A DNA stretch of 64,000 bases from Plantago elongata (lineage: Eukaryota; Streptophyta; Magnoliopsida; Lamiales; Plantaginaceae), in NCBI GenBank assembly GCA_036897095.1, contig JAYMSP010000004.1, forward strand, positions 62,001-126,000, read 5' to 3'. The position numbers and the translations under genes were made by a program. Positions 1-11,710 of the stretch are shown in pieces (position 1 is the first letter of the stretch; each line of letters opens with the position of its first letter). Under the pieces are notes generated by a model. That model worked only from the letters and a program-made list of their open reading frames with translations. It did no database searches and was not told the origin of the DNA.

Positions 1-737
1 AACGTCTTTAGCCAGATGGAAACTAGACTAATCCAAGGTGAAGAACGCCATTTTTGTTAAACTTATACTACAAACACAAGTACAAGGATTACCAAAAAGA
101 AAGACGAAAAAGAAAGTTCCATTTTGAAATAGGAGAGAAAATGATAGGGTTGAAATGGAGCGTTGTTTTTGTTACCCAATATATAGTTTTGTCTGAGACT
201 TTAAATTGGGCCTTTATATGGTTAGTTTTATATATGCGAACATACCAAGACAAAAATGGGTGGACTAAAGAAACAATATGACACACAATTACTAACTTGG
301 CTTGGCTTAGCTAGCTATGATGAGCATGACAATGATGTAAATGAAATAAAATTATAGTAGTAGGCAGATTATATTGCTTCAATGCCAGATCACGAGTTAG
401 TCAATGATTATTTCATTGCCATTTGCATTATTGAATGAATCTATACTATATATTGCTCGTACGCATGGAGTTTCAAACATTACTACGTGGATTTATGTTC
501 AATAATATATAAGCATATGCAAAAGATGTCTTTACATGACCTTTCATGAGTTCAACTCTCATCTTAGGATTCTATCTCAATATAGACTATTGTTCTAACT
601 TCTTTCTCCAAAACTATGTGACTTGTTTCACATTATTGTCACCAACAAATGATATTCTTCAAATTTCAGAGAATAGTATTCAGGCTAACTTTTTGGTTCG
701 TCATTGCCTCATTGGCTCCATATAGTTATACCAATAC
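1..737. other. Intergenic, no gene seen
   Basis: AT-rich sequence. The two short overlapping open frames near 54-286 lie on opposite strands, have low-complexity lysine-rich or hydrophobic translations and resemble no family I know, so I do not call them genes. Confidence 0.6.
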
Positions 738-744
738 ATTATTT

Positions 745-1665
745 GGGAAAATTTTTTCAAAAAAACTACTCTAAGTTGTGATATTTTGTTACCGTTCAAT
801 TTTGGTATCTTGAATTGACATTGTGTTCAATTTAAGTACATCGTGGCACGTGTCAGCTTAATTACGTGACATGTGTCACATTAAAAAAATACAAAAATAC
901 GATGAACCTAAACGTAAATACGATCGTCTTTATTAATTGCAAATAGATCCTAAGTATTAATTAACAATATTATTAAATTATCCATATAAAAATATATCAC
1001 TATTGAAAATAATTTAAAAAAAATAAAAAATAAAATCACTTAATTACAAAATCTAAAAACCCACTTGAAAAGTTTATTGTAACAAATCACCTTTTTGAAG
1101 TTTTGAATTTATTTATTTATTTATTTTATAAGTAATGAAATGTAAAATATATATTTTTTATTTTTAAAAATATTTTTGAATTATATTAAACAATTTATAC
1201 TCATAAATTACAAGAGAGTGATACGTGCCCCCTTTTTTATTTAATTATTTTTTATTTTCTATTTATCTTTTATATATACAAATTTAATTTAGAATTATAA
1301 TTCATAATTTTTCAGATTTTTATATTTCTCTTGTAATTTAAAATTAATTTTCAAATTAATTTTCCTCTCTTTCTTCTTTCTTTTAACCTTCTTTTATGTT
1401 GATTTTACAAAATAGGGTTGATTTATAACACTTGAGAAATATGTGGTGAAATTAAAAATTGTTAAAATTTATTTTATTTACAATTTCATCCATTAAAATA
1501 TTAAAATTTCGATGTGATACGTGTCACGTAATTAAGCTGCCACGTGTCACGAGGTATTTAAATTTGACACAATGTCAACTTAATGTACTAAAATTGAACG
1601 GTAACAATGAAATGTTATTTTTCGAAAATGTTAAAATTTAGAATACTTTTTTTGAATTTTTCACC
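745..1665. mobile_element. Non-autonomous DNA transposon with long terminal inverted repeats
   Basis: The left end (about 745-900) and the right end (about 1515-1665) are inverted copies of each other over roughly 140 bp. Shared blocks include TTGTTACCGTTCAATTTT and GCAGCTTAATTACGTGACA-like text. The element is flanked by a direct repeat ATTATTT at 738-744 and 1666-1672, read as the target-site duplication. The centre is very AT-rich and has no convincing coding frame. Long inverted repeats with a 7-9 bp duplication suit a Mutator-like (MULE) foldback element, but the superfamily is an inference. A related single end lies at about 45178-45300. Confidence 0.75.
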
Positions 1666-2130
1666 ATTATTTCGTGTGATTGTATTATGATGGACGTATC
1701 GTGAAGTGTGGTTATTAGAAGTTATATTTACAGTAGAAAACGGATTGAAAAGTTAGTACGCGTGTTGTCTCGGGAGAGAAATTTATTCGTATGTGTTTAC
1801 ATATTGCACAATTAAGATCTAGCTTGTGAAATTTTCAGTCACTCAAGTTTTTACTATATATTTTGGAATTTGGAGTTGAAAAGTCACAATTTTGATTTTT
1901 GAGTTTTCACATGTTGGGCTAAAAATAGCCCATACACAAGAAGGCGTTGAGTCCAAACGTTTAGGATCGAGGCCTCAAGCTCATTAAAGCCCAAATTGAG
2001 TGTATCTATCATAGTGGGTCAAGTTAATAGGAAAAGTCCAGGGCTACTTTCATGATGAATTTGTTCAAAAGATTACTTGTTCTATATCTTTTCTATCTTT
2101 TTTAAACTGATAATAAAATAGAGTATGAAT

Positions 2131-2307
2131 ATGTTTACACTAGCTTTTCAGCTTTATGATATTTTTTTAATAAAAAGCTCGTTACGTAAACGTACAACTT
2201 TTCAAACAAGCTAGCTGGTTTGAGAAGCTAACCAAAAAGCTACTTAACGAGCTACCGACTAATTATTCAGAAACCAGCTAACTTTTCAGGTAGTTTTGCT
2301 AAACATG
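2131..2307. mobile_element. MITE, family 1, copy A
   Basis: The termini ATGTTTAC and GTAAACAT-like (GCTAAACAT) form an imperfect inverted repeat. The interior, rich in AGCT-containing words such as CAAGCTAGCTGG and AGAAGCTAACC, is shared with the copies at 34141-34720 and 44941-45113. It has no coding capacity and no clear target duplication. This copy preserves the empty site that the inner element of copy B has interrupted. Confidence 0.6.
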
Positions 2308-2411
2308 ATCTATAAGAGGAGTAGTAATTTAATGTCAAGAGGTGTTACCTGGGGGCAACTGGAGACCGGAGCACTCATTGCCCGCGGTTAAGTACATATT
2401 AGTGTTTAACT

Positions 2412-2705
2412 CACTACAACAAATTTGCACTAATACAACTCTTAAATTTTACGACTCTTATAAAGAGTCGTAAAAATAAACTAAAAAAAGACATTAAAAT
2501 TAACTCAAAGAAGAAAAAATAATATGACTCTAACTTAGAGTCGTAATTTTAAAATTACAACTCTTAATTTGTACTTTAAATGAAAATAAGATGTACCCCT
2601 TTCAAATTTTCGTCACTTATTAAGAGTTATAATTTTTAAATACAACTCTTATATACATGATACGACTCTTTTTATGGATCGTATTAGATTAAATATTTTG
2701 TAATG
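2412..2705. mobile_element. Small CACTA-type non-autonomous element
   Basis: It starts CACTACAACAAAT and ends with the inverted match ATATTTTGTAATG. A 3-bp direct repeat ACT flanks it (2409-2411 and 2706-2708), as expected for CACTA (CMC) transposons. Many copies of an ACGACTCTTA-like word in both orientations lie just inside the ends, including a hairpin at about 2449-2472, matching the subterminal repeats typical of the superfamily. About 294 bp long, with no coding region, so it would depend on a partner for movement. Confidence 0.75.
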
Positions 2706-4300
2706 ACTCACTGAAACTATGTTGAGAATAAGTTATAAAATTTACATGTGTTTCTTTTTGCTTCTTCGTAGCATGTATGTAGCTAGCCAGGAGCGAATTC
2801 AGGATTTAAATTTGGTGCGGCGAAATTACATATAAGAGGATATTTTCAGGAGTTCGTGAGGGTAAAGTTCTAAATTAACAAAAATATAACATATAAAAAA
2901 TTTCAATCTTCTTACATAATAATTATGCGATAAAGCTTTGCCTTATAATAACGCTTAATGGGGACGAACGCCTCCTTATGTCCTTCCTGATTCCGCTCCG
3001 TAGCTAGCTATACTTTAGACAATAGTTATATTTAAAGTTGAAACATGATAACTATATCTCGAAGAAGCAACACCTCACAGGTTTGTAGTATTAACGAAGG
3101 AAGAATTTATCTTGGATTAGGTTGTGACGTGGTGTACATGGCTCAACTCACAAGAGCTCCATATTAGTGCTAAATATTCATTATGACCATCTCCATTAAC
3201 GAGACAAAAGTGGGTTACCAGTTACAAAGGAAAATGGAAATTGCTAGTACTATATCTAAGTTTATCATCATTCAACCAGGCATCATACCTAATCAATCGA
3301 TTTAACCACGCCACTGAAAATAATCTACCATCAAATATTCATCATTGCAACATTAGTTTTGTCTGTGCGGAAGTGGAACTATACCTCAAACACCCAACAT
3401 TTAAAAGTTCAATTCACTCCGACGCATACCCACACCATACATCTTTAGAAGCACATAGTGCTACAATTCATTTAAAAATAAAGTTTCAATTTTACTTTTA
3501 ATAAGTGTACTGTCCTTTATTCAAGTCACCATCATTATCATGCTATATACATGTATCTTTAAGCAAAATTCCTTGAAAAAAGACTTAAAAAAGATACCAC
3601 ATAACCACTCCAAGTTTTTCTTTTGTTCAATAGCCAGTCCAAGTGAAATGCACATTTGTAGTTGACTACTACAATATACAAACATTTTAGCGTGTAACAC
3701 GACTTATATCTCAGCATTATCTTATTTATCACACATTAAGCACTTAATTAGCTATCCGTCCAAGTATTATTAAATACTCGAGCGTACAAATTATATCTTG
3801 GTCCGTCCAGCGATTACACCTACTTCCACTTCAAGTGTTGGCTACTTGTAACGGTTTCTATAACAACCATTTGGTGCTTCTTCGACCTCATTTTCTCGAT
3901 CGGGAGCATATTGGTCCTACCCAATCAATCTCTCCCTTACAACACGGCAGGGTTCCGCACATTCGCTCATCACATCATATAATTTGAGTTGTGTATCTTA
4001 ATTCAAGATGTATTTTAGTATATAAAAATAATATAAAATTTCAATCTGAGTTGAAATAACTCAACTTAAATTCTTCTAATGTTTATTGATTACTAGTTCG
4101 TATAATCATCGTGCAGAAAAGTAAATAGCATATACGTTCCAGAACGGATTGTAGAGGTACTTTGATATTAAATTTCCTGATTTTTGTTATGGGTGAAATG
4201 TCGACATCAATAATTTATAGTTGAGTAGATAGTGCAATTGCCATGTAATTGTCCCTAATTTTCCAACGTTTAACTCATATCGACCTCAAACTCCATCTTC
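2706..4300. other. Intergenic, upstream of the acidic-protein gene
   Basis: No gene supported. An 86-codon open frame at 3241-3501 has no family resemblance and no compositional signal. The last 100 bases form the promoter of the next gene. Confidence 0.55.
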
Positions 4301-4308
4301 TTCTTCTC

Positions 4309-4316
4309 TATATAAA
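4309..4316 (+). promoter_or_regulatory. TATA box of the acidic-protein gene
   Basis: TATATAAA lies about 70 bases before the ATG at 4388 and is followed by a CT-rich leader (CTTCTCTCTCC...), the usual layout of a plant core promoter and 5' UTR. Confidence 0.65.
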
Positions 4317-4387
4317 CCTTCTCGCAGTCACTTCTCTCTCCTCACACTTCTCTATTTCTCTCTCTACTCTGTAAATCCGATCTTCTA

Positions 4388-4858
4388 ATGGCAGAATCAA
4401 ACCCAAAGCGCCAAAGACAAGAACAATCTTTCCAACAAGAACAAGACTCAAACTCAAAGAGACAAAAGCCATTTTTAGTTCACAACATGATCAACAATCT
4501 CCTTGACCAACAAGACGACACTCAAGATCCTACTCAACAAGAAGACCTCTCAGAGTCAGACATATACACAACGCTCCAGAAAGAAATCTCCTTAGACGAA
4601 TTTGACTTTCTTTCGGAGCCGTTGACCACGACAGGTTCTGATGAAGGAGTGGAGTCTGTGATGAGGCATCTTCTAGAAGCTTCTGATGACGAACTTGGGA
4701 TTCCGAACACTGATTTAGTCAATAGCAGTGATGAGGATGTGGGTGTTGGGTTTATGGATACTGGGTTGTGGGAGTTTGAAGATGAGACGGCGAATTACTA
4801 TACTTTTTTGCAGTCTCAGCTTTTTGAGGGGTTTGAAAATGAGAATGGAGTTTCTTGA
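4388..4858 (+). CDS. Small acidic plant protein of unknown function
   Basis: One exon of 156 codons starting at the first ATG after a TATA box and a CT-rich leader, ending in TGA. The protein opens with a basic patch (residues 6-10 KPKRQ-like, and KRQK near 24-27) that could be a nuclear localisation signal. The rest is strongly acidic and glutamine-rich, with an EF-rich C-terminus (GLWEFEDETANYYTFLQSQLF). No signal peptide or membrane segment is visible. I believe similar small proteins occur across flowering plants, possibly related to the Arabidopsis ASG8 type, but I recognise this only vaguely. The acidic, hydrophobic-spaced tail would suit a transcriptional co-regulator or interaction motif; that is inference. 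Confidence 0.7.
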   Translation: MAESNPKRQRQEQSFQQEQDSNSKRQKPFLVHNMINNLLDQQDDTQDPTQQEDLSESDIYTTLQKEISLDEFDFLSEPLTTTGSDEGVESVMRHLLEASDDELGIPNTDLVNSSDEDVGVGFMDTGLWEFEDETANYYTFLQSQLFEGFENENGVS

Positions 4859-4929
4859 GGGGTTGAATGTTTAAGAGGAGGGTTTGGGTGGAGTGGAAAG
4901 GAATTGAAGAGACGAAGGTGTTTGTTTGG

Positions 4930-5789
4930 TTTCGTTTTCATTTTGGTCCCTCTTCTTTGTAGATCTGCAGGACTGCCCCCACTAATTTCTAAACTAGAAT
5001 TTTTAGACGAATTATGGAGTGCTTGAATTCATATTTAAGTATTTGCGCTAGAAGTTCTTCACGTCATGCCTGTTTTATTGATTGGGTTGAAGTTCCACTG
5101 CCAAAAAATTAAAGGAGAATCCAATAATAATAATAATTAATACTTTCACGTTTAATGGATTCGGAATTATAAATTTATAAAACTCTTATCGTTTAAATAC
5201 ATTAGAGTATTAATAGATATATTTCCCTGATTTTCTAACTACACAAATTAACATGTGTCAATTGTCATTCTAGAGATTCACAATTGAACCAATACTTATT
5301 AAAAGAGAATTCATAATTTATACGAGTAATAGACTAGTCTCATTATTAGATAAAATTCTTACACATTCAACCATATAGACCGCATGTTCATGAGACTTTT
5401 TTCCGTACTTCATTTCAAAAGTAAGTCTTCTTTTCCTTATCTTTATGATGTTGGGAACCCACAATTACTATTATTTCAGTGCACATAGATAAATCTCACT
5501 GACTCACGTAATAATCTTTAGTATGCAAACTACAAAAGTTAAGTTAAACCTCACACGCACTCATAAAGTATAAATTACACCAACTTATACCTTATGGTTT
5601 GAATATGTGACCAAGGTGATATTCTTATAACCTCAAATAATTTTGATATTATAAGTGTGAAAAGTTCTTTTTATGATACACAATGTTTATTAGGTGGGAT
5701 TTATTTTCTTTTGTAATATTATTTTCTGGGATTTTGAAAATTGGCAGGAGAGTCGATATTATTGGCCAGCTCTGGTTTAATGTTTATTA
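4930..5789. other. 3' flank and intergenic, nothing clear
   Basis: Downstream of the acidic-protein gene. AT-rich, with no coding frame and no recognisable repeat. Confidence 0.5.
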
Positions 5790-6029
5790 CTCCATCCGTT
5801 TCATATAATAAGATACAAAACTTTTCAGCATTGTTTTTAATGTAATTAATTGTTTATTGTAATAATATGAATATTAAATTAGTTAGTGGATGTACTTTTT
5901 GAGTATAATATAAATATTAAATTAGTTAGTGGATGTATTTTTCTACTATTTTTAAAACGTGTTTAATTTTATAAGATGTATATAAAATAAATATATATTT
6001 TATTATATTTTATTGTATGAGACGATGAC
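5790..6029. mobile_element. Stowaway-like MITE (decayed)
   Basis: It begins CTCCATCCGTTTCATATAAT after a TA, close to the Stowaway (Tc1/mariner) terminal consensus CTCCCTCCGTYYC. The right end reads, on the other strand, CATCGTCTCATACAATAA, a degenerate inverted match. The interior holds a direct duplication of ATTAAATTAGTTAGTGGATG (about 5873 and 5911). No coding capacity. Confidence 0.6.
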
Positions 6030-7149
6030 ACCGTGGCGGTATATGTTAATGTTCCTGCTCCTGCCTAAAGAAAAAATGTTCGTCAATTTATAGTAAATTA
6101 TTCACATCTTAGCTAGTGCTTGGACGTAAATTAATGGTTTGTTTAACATATAGGAATTAGTATTCCTTTCCGAAATAAATGTGCCTTCGTTTAGACGCAA
6201 ATGCTAATTTAATAATTATGAGTGTCGGCATGCATCAACCATTCACCATGATCAAAGGAAAATTACATAAAGATCCCATGTATAGGCTATATTACAAAAT
6301 TTTTAATTGAAATTCCATTAACCATTAACTGCAAATTTAGTAAATTAACTAGCATACTTAATGAGTCATTTAGCCTACTAGTTGAAAATAAGAAGAAAAA
6401 ATTAGCTTAATAGTTCAAATTTTCAATCCATTTGACAGAAAAAGGTCCTTCAGAAATAACAAAAATAAGAAAAATACCCCCTTTAACATCTCTGTGGTTT
6501 ATTAATTCAAAGCAATGAGTAAACAAAGATGATTTGATAAACAAAAGGTGAGATTTGACTTTTTGTAAGGGTTTATATTAGTGCTCCAAGCTTTGGTGTG
6601 TCTTGATTAATTGGTAATCGTACTAATGGTTATAGCTTATAACAATAATTTAGTAGTCATCTAAGTAATGTTGAGAAAGGAGCAATACCACATAGAAGAA
6701 TTTTAAACATGAAAAATTAAAGTCCATTAAATTGATTTATTTATTTAATTAAATTCTATTTTTTTGTAAAAGAAAATTTAAAATTTTTATTACATTTAAT
6801 CGATAAAGGTGGAATGTCTTATATTTAACCAAACATATTATATCTTAATCATCAATTTCATAATATATACATTCTACACTAGAAAAAACTAACTAACACC
6901 TCGAATTTTATTAAAGGAAAAAAACTGTTGTATGTTGATTGTCTGACTCACTTCAACAGTAAGAAAGACTTCGATGAGAAATGCCGAAAATATTGTGCAA
7001 ATTTGGAAGTTTCTTACTTTGTGATTAAGAACAATATAATCTGGAAAGATGATTACTACTTTTAGATCTATGTTCTCGCCTTTTTGAAAATTCCTAATAG
7101 TTTAGTTGAATAAGACATTTTACGTTGCATAGTTTGGTTAGTACTAATG
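6030..7149. other. Intergenic, nothing clear
   Basis: AT-rich DNA between the MITE and the Helitron remnant. The 5' limit of the Helitron is not visible, so part of this may belong to it. Confidence 0.4.
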
Positions 7150-9505
7150 TTGACCTTTCTTTGTTTCTTTTCAATTTTTGTAGCTCTAGAGCTAAATGAT
7201 ATGTAGTTGAAAAGTTTTGTACTTTTTGATATTGAAAAACGTCTTTCGAGGAACGAATTCCGTTTGAGACAAGTTGAAGGTAAGCCCATACCTGATAGTG
7301 CAAGTTAAATAATGAAATGAATAAATTAGCCTATGAAGAAATGAGATATGATGTCGAGGACATAGTAGAACAACGTAATCGTTTATATTCATGACTGATT
7401 GATGATCAAAGGAGTGTATACCATACAATTATGGACGCCATCGATACTGGTAATGGTAGAGTCTTCTTTCTATATGGTTATAGTGGCACGGGGAAGACAT
7501 TCTTATGGAATGCGCTTTGTTCGGCATTACGTGGTAGGCGTGATATTGTTCTCCCGGTTGCATCAAGTGGCATAGTTTAACTCCTTCTTTTCGGAGGCCG
7601 TACTTCTCATTCCAGATTCAACATTTCCTTGACTGTTAATGAGACGACCAAGTGTAGTCGATCAACGTCCGGGACCGAACTTTCTGAACTGTTGAACATG
7701 ACTAAGTTAATTATTTGGGATGAAGCTCCTATGACTAACATGTATTGCTTTGAAACCTTGACCCAAGTCTTCGGGACATTATGAGGGGTACAATGGTGGA
7801 CGATCAGAAAATCCATTTGGTGGATTGACTACACGTATTTGGTGGAGATTGTGATCAAATATTACATGTAATACCAAAAGTTAGTAGGCAAGACATAGTC
7901 CACCATTTACATTGTTCATCTAAGAGGATTTGGGACCATTACCGTGTATTGAAACTAACTAAGAACATGTGTCTACAAGTATGTCTCTTAAGTTTTTTGT
8001 AACTTATATATGTAGTTTAACATGGAAAAAGTTTGACATAAGTATGTTAACTTGCAGTCTGGTGTCTCATATGACGAGAATGACCATATAAGAGAATTTG
8101 CAGATTGGTTGTTGAAAGTCGAAGATGGTGAAGTTGGTGGATCCAATGACAGTGAGGTTCAATTCAAATTACCCCGAGGATATTTTAATTTGCTCAGATG
8201 GCCCACTGATCCTGCAATATTAAAGAGTACAAATGCCATATTGTTAGATAATGTTGGTGACGGTCGATACTTCCAGGATCGGGCTATACTTGCACCAACT
8301 AACGAGATTGTGCATGAGGTAATGACTAAATCATGTCAGGCGTTGCTTGAAGATTCGCACGAGTATATAAATTCAGAATATTTCATATGTCCAGTTGAGG
8401 ATGACATCATAAATCGAGAAGATGTTTATTCGGTTGAGTTCTTGAATACTATTAGGACTTCTGAGAAACCCAATCACATCATTCGTTAGAAAGTTGGTTG
8501 TCCTATTATAAATGCTTCTTAGGAACATTGATCAATACAAAGATCTATGTAATGGAACACGGTTTGTTGTCACTGAGATTGGCAAGCACTTTATTTAGAC
8601 CAAGTCGATACATGGAAAGAAAGCCAGAAAGAAGGTTTACATAGATCGAATGGTAATGTGTCCATCGAACTTGACTAAGTTTCCAATTTGATTTCAAATA
8701 AGTCAATTTCCTATATGAGTATGATATGCAATGATGATCAATAAGAATCAAGGACAATCATGATCACATGTTGGACTCTACCTTCAAAAATGGCCAGATA
8801 TATCTTGCATTTTTTGAGTGATGAATATGAATGGACTAAATGTAATATCCAACATCCCACATCGATTATGAGTGGAAGGGCTCAAGGATATATACATAGA
8901 CCATCATTCTCTTATGGTATGAGGACTTTTGGGGAAACTCAAAACCAAATGCGTGCGGGCTCCGGCCCAAAGCGGACAATATCATACCGAGTGGTAGGAC
9001 AATCATGCGTAACCTTGCTCGGTCAATTAGTGGCCGGGTCTTTACAAATGGTATCGGAGCGGGACTATCCGGAATTACGAGAACTAAATGTCATGCGGGG
9101 AAAAATGCTACACTATATGCACGGTGGGAGCCACCTCTTGAGCCTGTAGGGTCCACCGCTAGAGTCATGCACAAATGATTCCGAGACAACCCCCACGAAA
9201 GCTCGACGAGGACGTCGAGAATGTAAGGGGTCACATCACTCATGAGTGGAAGGGATGAAGTGTATATATGTAGACCATCACTCTCTTATGGTATTAGGAC
9301 TTTTGGTGAAACCCAAAAACTAATCCGTGCGGGCTCCGACCCGAAGCAGACATTATCATACCGAATTGTGGGACAATCATGTGTAACCTTGCCGGTCAAA
9401 CGGATCGAGTCCAAGCCCATTAGTGATCGAGTCCTTACACTAAAGGTCTTAACATTGGATGAAGAGGGAAACCCAACCGACATGACAACAAATGTTTCTT
9501 TATAA
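7150..9505 (+). mobile_element. Helitron remnant: PIF1-like helicase region, interrupted by a TRIM element
   Basis: The + strand encodes, in several frames, the C-terminal helicase of a plant Helitron. A Walker A region FLYGYSGTGKT lies at about 7466-7500, a Walker B region (L-I-I-W-D-E-A-P) at about 7707-7730, a well-preserved middle stretch (8052-8489, with YFQDRAILAPTNEIVHEV), and the late motif INKNQGQS near 8740-8760. The final segment (KVLTLDEEGNPTDMTTNV, about 9445-9500) resumes after the inserted TRIM. An intron-like gap from GTATGT at about 7979 to TTGCAG at 8058 separates two helicase parts, as seen in related genes. Frameshifts and stops elsewhere show it is dead. No Rep domain and no Helitron ends were found. 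Confidence 0.85.
8841..9439. mobile_element. TRIM-type LTR element, complete in outline, old
   Basis: Two direct repeats, 8841-9046 and 9222-9439, each starting TGTAA and ending TTACA, are the LTRs. Two bases inside the left one is TGGTATCGGAGC (9049-9060), matching the primer-binding site for initiator methionine tRNA. The internal region is only about 175 bp and non-coding, so this is a terminal-repeat retrotransposon in miniature. Perfect 5-bp target duplications CTAAA lie at 8836-8840 and 9440-9444. By hand count the two LTRs differ at about 15% of positions, which implies an old insertion. It sits inside the Helitron helicase sequence. It carries no protein-coding capacity of its own. 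Confidence 0.85.
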
Positions 9506-11450
9506 GGAGATTTTTGAAAATCTCTGAGGTACAAATTTTTTTATTCATATCATTACCTATATTTACTTCTTTTATACTCTACTAACTATTATAACTCGAT
9601 AATTAATAATAATTTTGAACACATTATATGCAGTGAGTTTGGTTTATCATCTTTGTCGGAATCATCACGCTTTTTTTTTTTTACTTCTAATTTATTCTTT
9701 TTTTATAAACTTTCATTATTTCTAATTGTTACTTTTATATACGGTATTGTTTTTATTAAAAACTACTTATTTATTGTTTGAATTAATTATTAAATAAATA
9801 TTATTTATTAAAAACTTGTTATGGCATCATCACGGGTTAGTATTAGTTCGGTTACATATCAAAGTAAATCTTGATTTAGTTAAACTAATCTAGAATATAG
9901 TACTGCACAACTTTGTTAATAATGACTTGGTTCTTTGTGGTGCTTAGTCTAATATAAGTATTTGGAATAAAGAAGTTGATCTTGTAAAAGTTTATAATTG
10001 CGGTTCCATCAAATTGTTCTCTTCAATTTCATGATGTAAGGTCATAATTAGGTATTGTGGGCCACATACGTTTAGGATTTTATATACAAAAGGATAGTAA
10101 AGTAAGTATTCTTCTGTCTCGAATTCATCTTCTCCTAAAATTAAATATAAATTTTATAAAAAATAAAATAAAATAATAAAAATAAATATAAGGAGATGAA
10201 CTTGAGAAGAAATTATAAAGTATTCGACCGGACTATAATTTAATTGCCATGGGATTGGAGAAAGCAAAAATGAAGCTGCTTGATGTGCCATTGCCGTATG
10301 GGCATGCATATGATGTTTCCGAATCTTCCTCTTGCAAACAGACAACGACGTCAGACAAGATTTCACGGTGGTTTCAAACACATTTAGAACACGTAATTAT
10401 GGTAATTGTGTAAATGTTTAAATATTGGTTCAAAGTGGAGACTTTAAGCAAATAATATACGCATAATTAATTAATAATAATTACATACAGCCGCCCACTA
10501 TGAAGTGTTGAGATGTTGCATCCTTAGTTACACCTTAACTCTGATCTAACAACATATTTGCTACTTAAATTAATTAGAATAAGACGGATTAATTTGGTTG
10601 TGAAATTATAGTGTTTAGATTAAGCTAAGAGTAAGGTTGAAATCTTCTGTACAGTAATGGTTAGGTTCAGTAGTTATATCATAACTCACATAACCTATAT
10701 GCTACACCATATAACTAAGAGGGATAAAATAAGAATGATGAGAGAAAAAAGGTGTATAATTGGTTACAACATTTCGAATTCAACTTTAAAACTGGAATTA
10801 GCTGATTAATTTGAGGGGTACAGTTTCATCTTGCTTCAAAATACATCGTAGTTGTATACTTTAAATTGATTGTCCACTACTCTACTATATGTCAAACATA
10901 TTTCGGTTTAAACATAAAAATGTATATAATACATCATTATATATAATTTGGTTTAAATATAAAAATGTATATAATACATCAATATATATAATTTTTTATG
11001 CATGTTATCCCCTTTCGGATGTGACAAAGGAAGATTTCTTAATAAGCCACCAGACCTAGGATCCCTTAATGAACATTTTATTTTTGAGCTATTATTCCCA
11101 AAAAAACACCATACACAAGTATTGATTTTGGAAAATTTTACAATGAGGTTTTCTTGTATTTAATTTGACATAAAAGTATCCCCGAACATCAAATAATATT
11201 AACTAAACTTAACAATATCAGAATTAGATTTGATTAAATCTAAACCACCCGTAAACATCTAACACGTAGTATAAAATAAGTGAGGATAAAGAGCAGAGGG
11301 GTTTAGGGAACAGTTTCAAGGTCTTCAGACATTGTTTCGTGCAAGGAATACTTAGATCATAGTAGAAAAATTCCAAGAAATGTAATTTTCATGCAGTCTA
11401 CTTGTTTCATTACCCTCAATTTCAATTGAAATAAAGAGTTAATGAGTATA
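9506..11450. other. Intergenic, with one AT-rich tandem duplication
   Basis: No gene supported. A unit of about 47 bp (GGTTTAAAYATAAAAATGTA followed by TATAATACATC) occurs twice in tandem at about 10904-10996. The rest is unremarkable AT-rich DNA; the right end leads into the 3' flank of the ribosomal protein gene. Confidence 0.5.
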
Positions 11451-11710
11451 GCAGTCGTAATACAAAACAGTACAAGGAAGATGGAATCATGAGCAGCTAA
11501 AACACTGCTCAATGAAATTTTGAAACATGGAAGCTCAATACAAAACCGAACTAAATCAAGCGTCTGGCAATAGCAAAATGTAAAAGTTCAATCTCAATTT
11601 GCGTATAAATAAACCAGGACTTGCTAAGTTTTGATATGTCAAAAAAAAATAAACAAAGAAGTTTCAAATGCAACAGATGGATAATTATATCTACCCAAAG
11701 CAACTACACC

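Noticed and set aside
54-286. Overlapping short open frames on both strands at the left edge
   Set aside because: Low-complexity, mutually overlapping, no family resemblance.
8760-9505. Two open frames of 129 and 87 codons with similar text
   Set aside because: They are the two LTRs of the TRIM read in one frame (plus the Helitron tail), not a duplicated gene.
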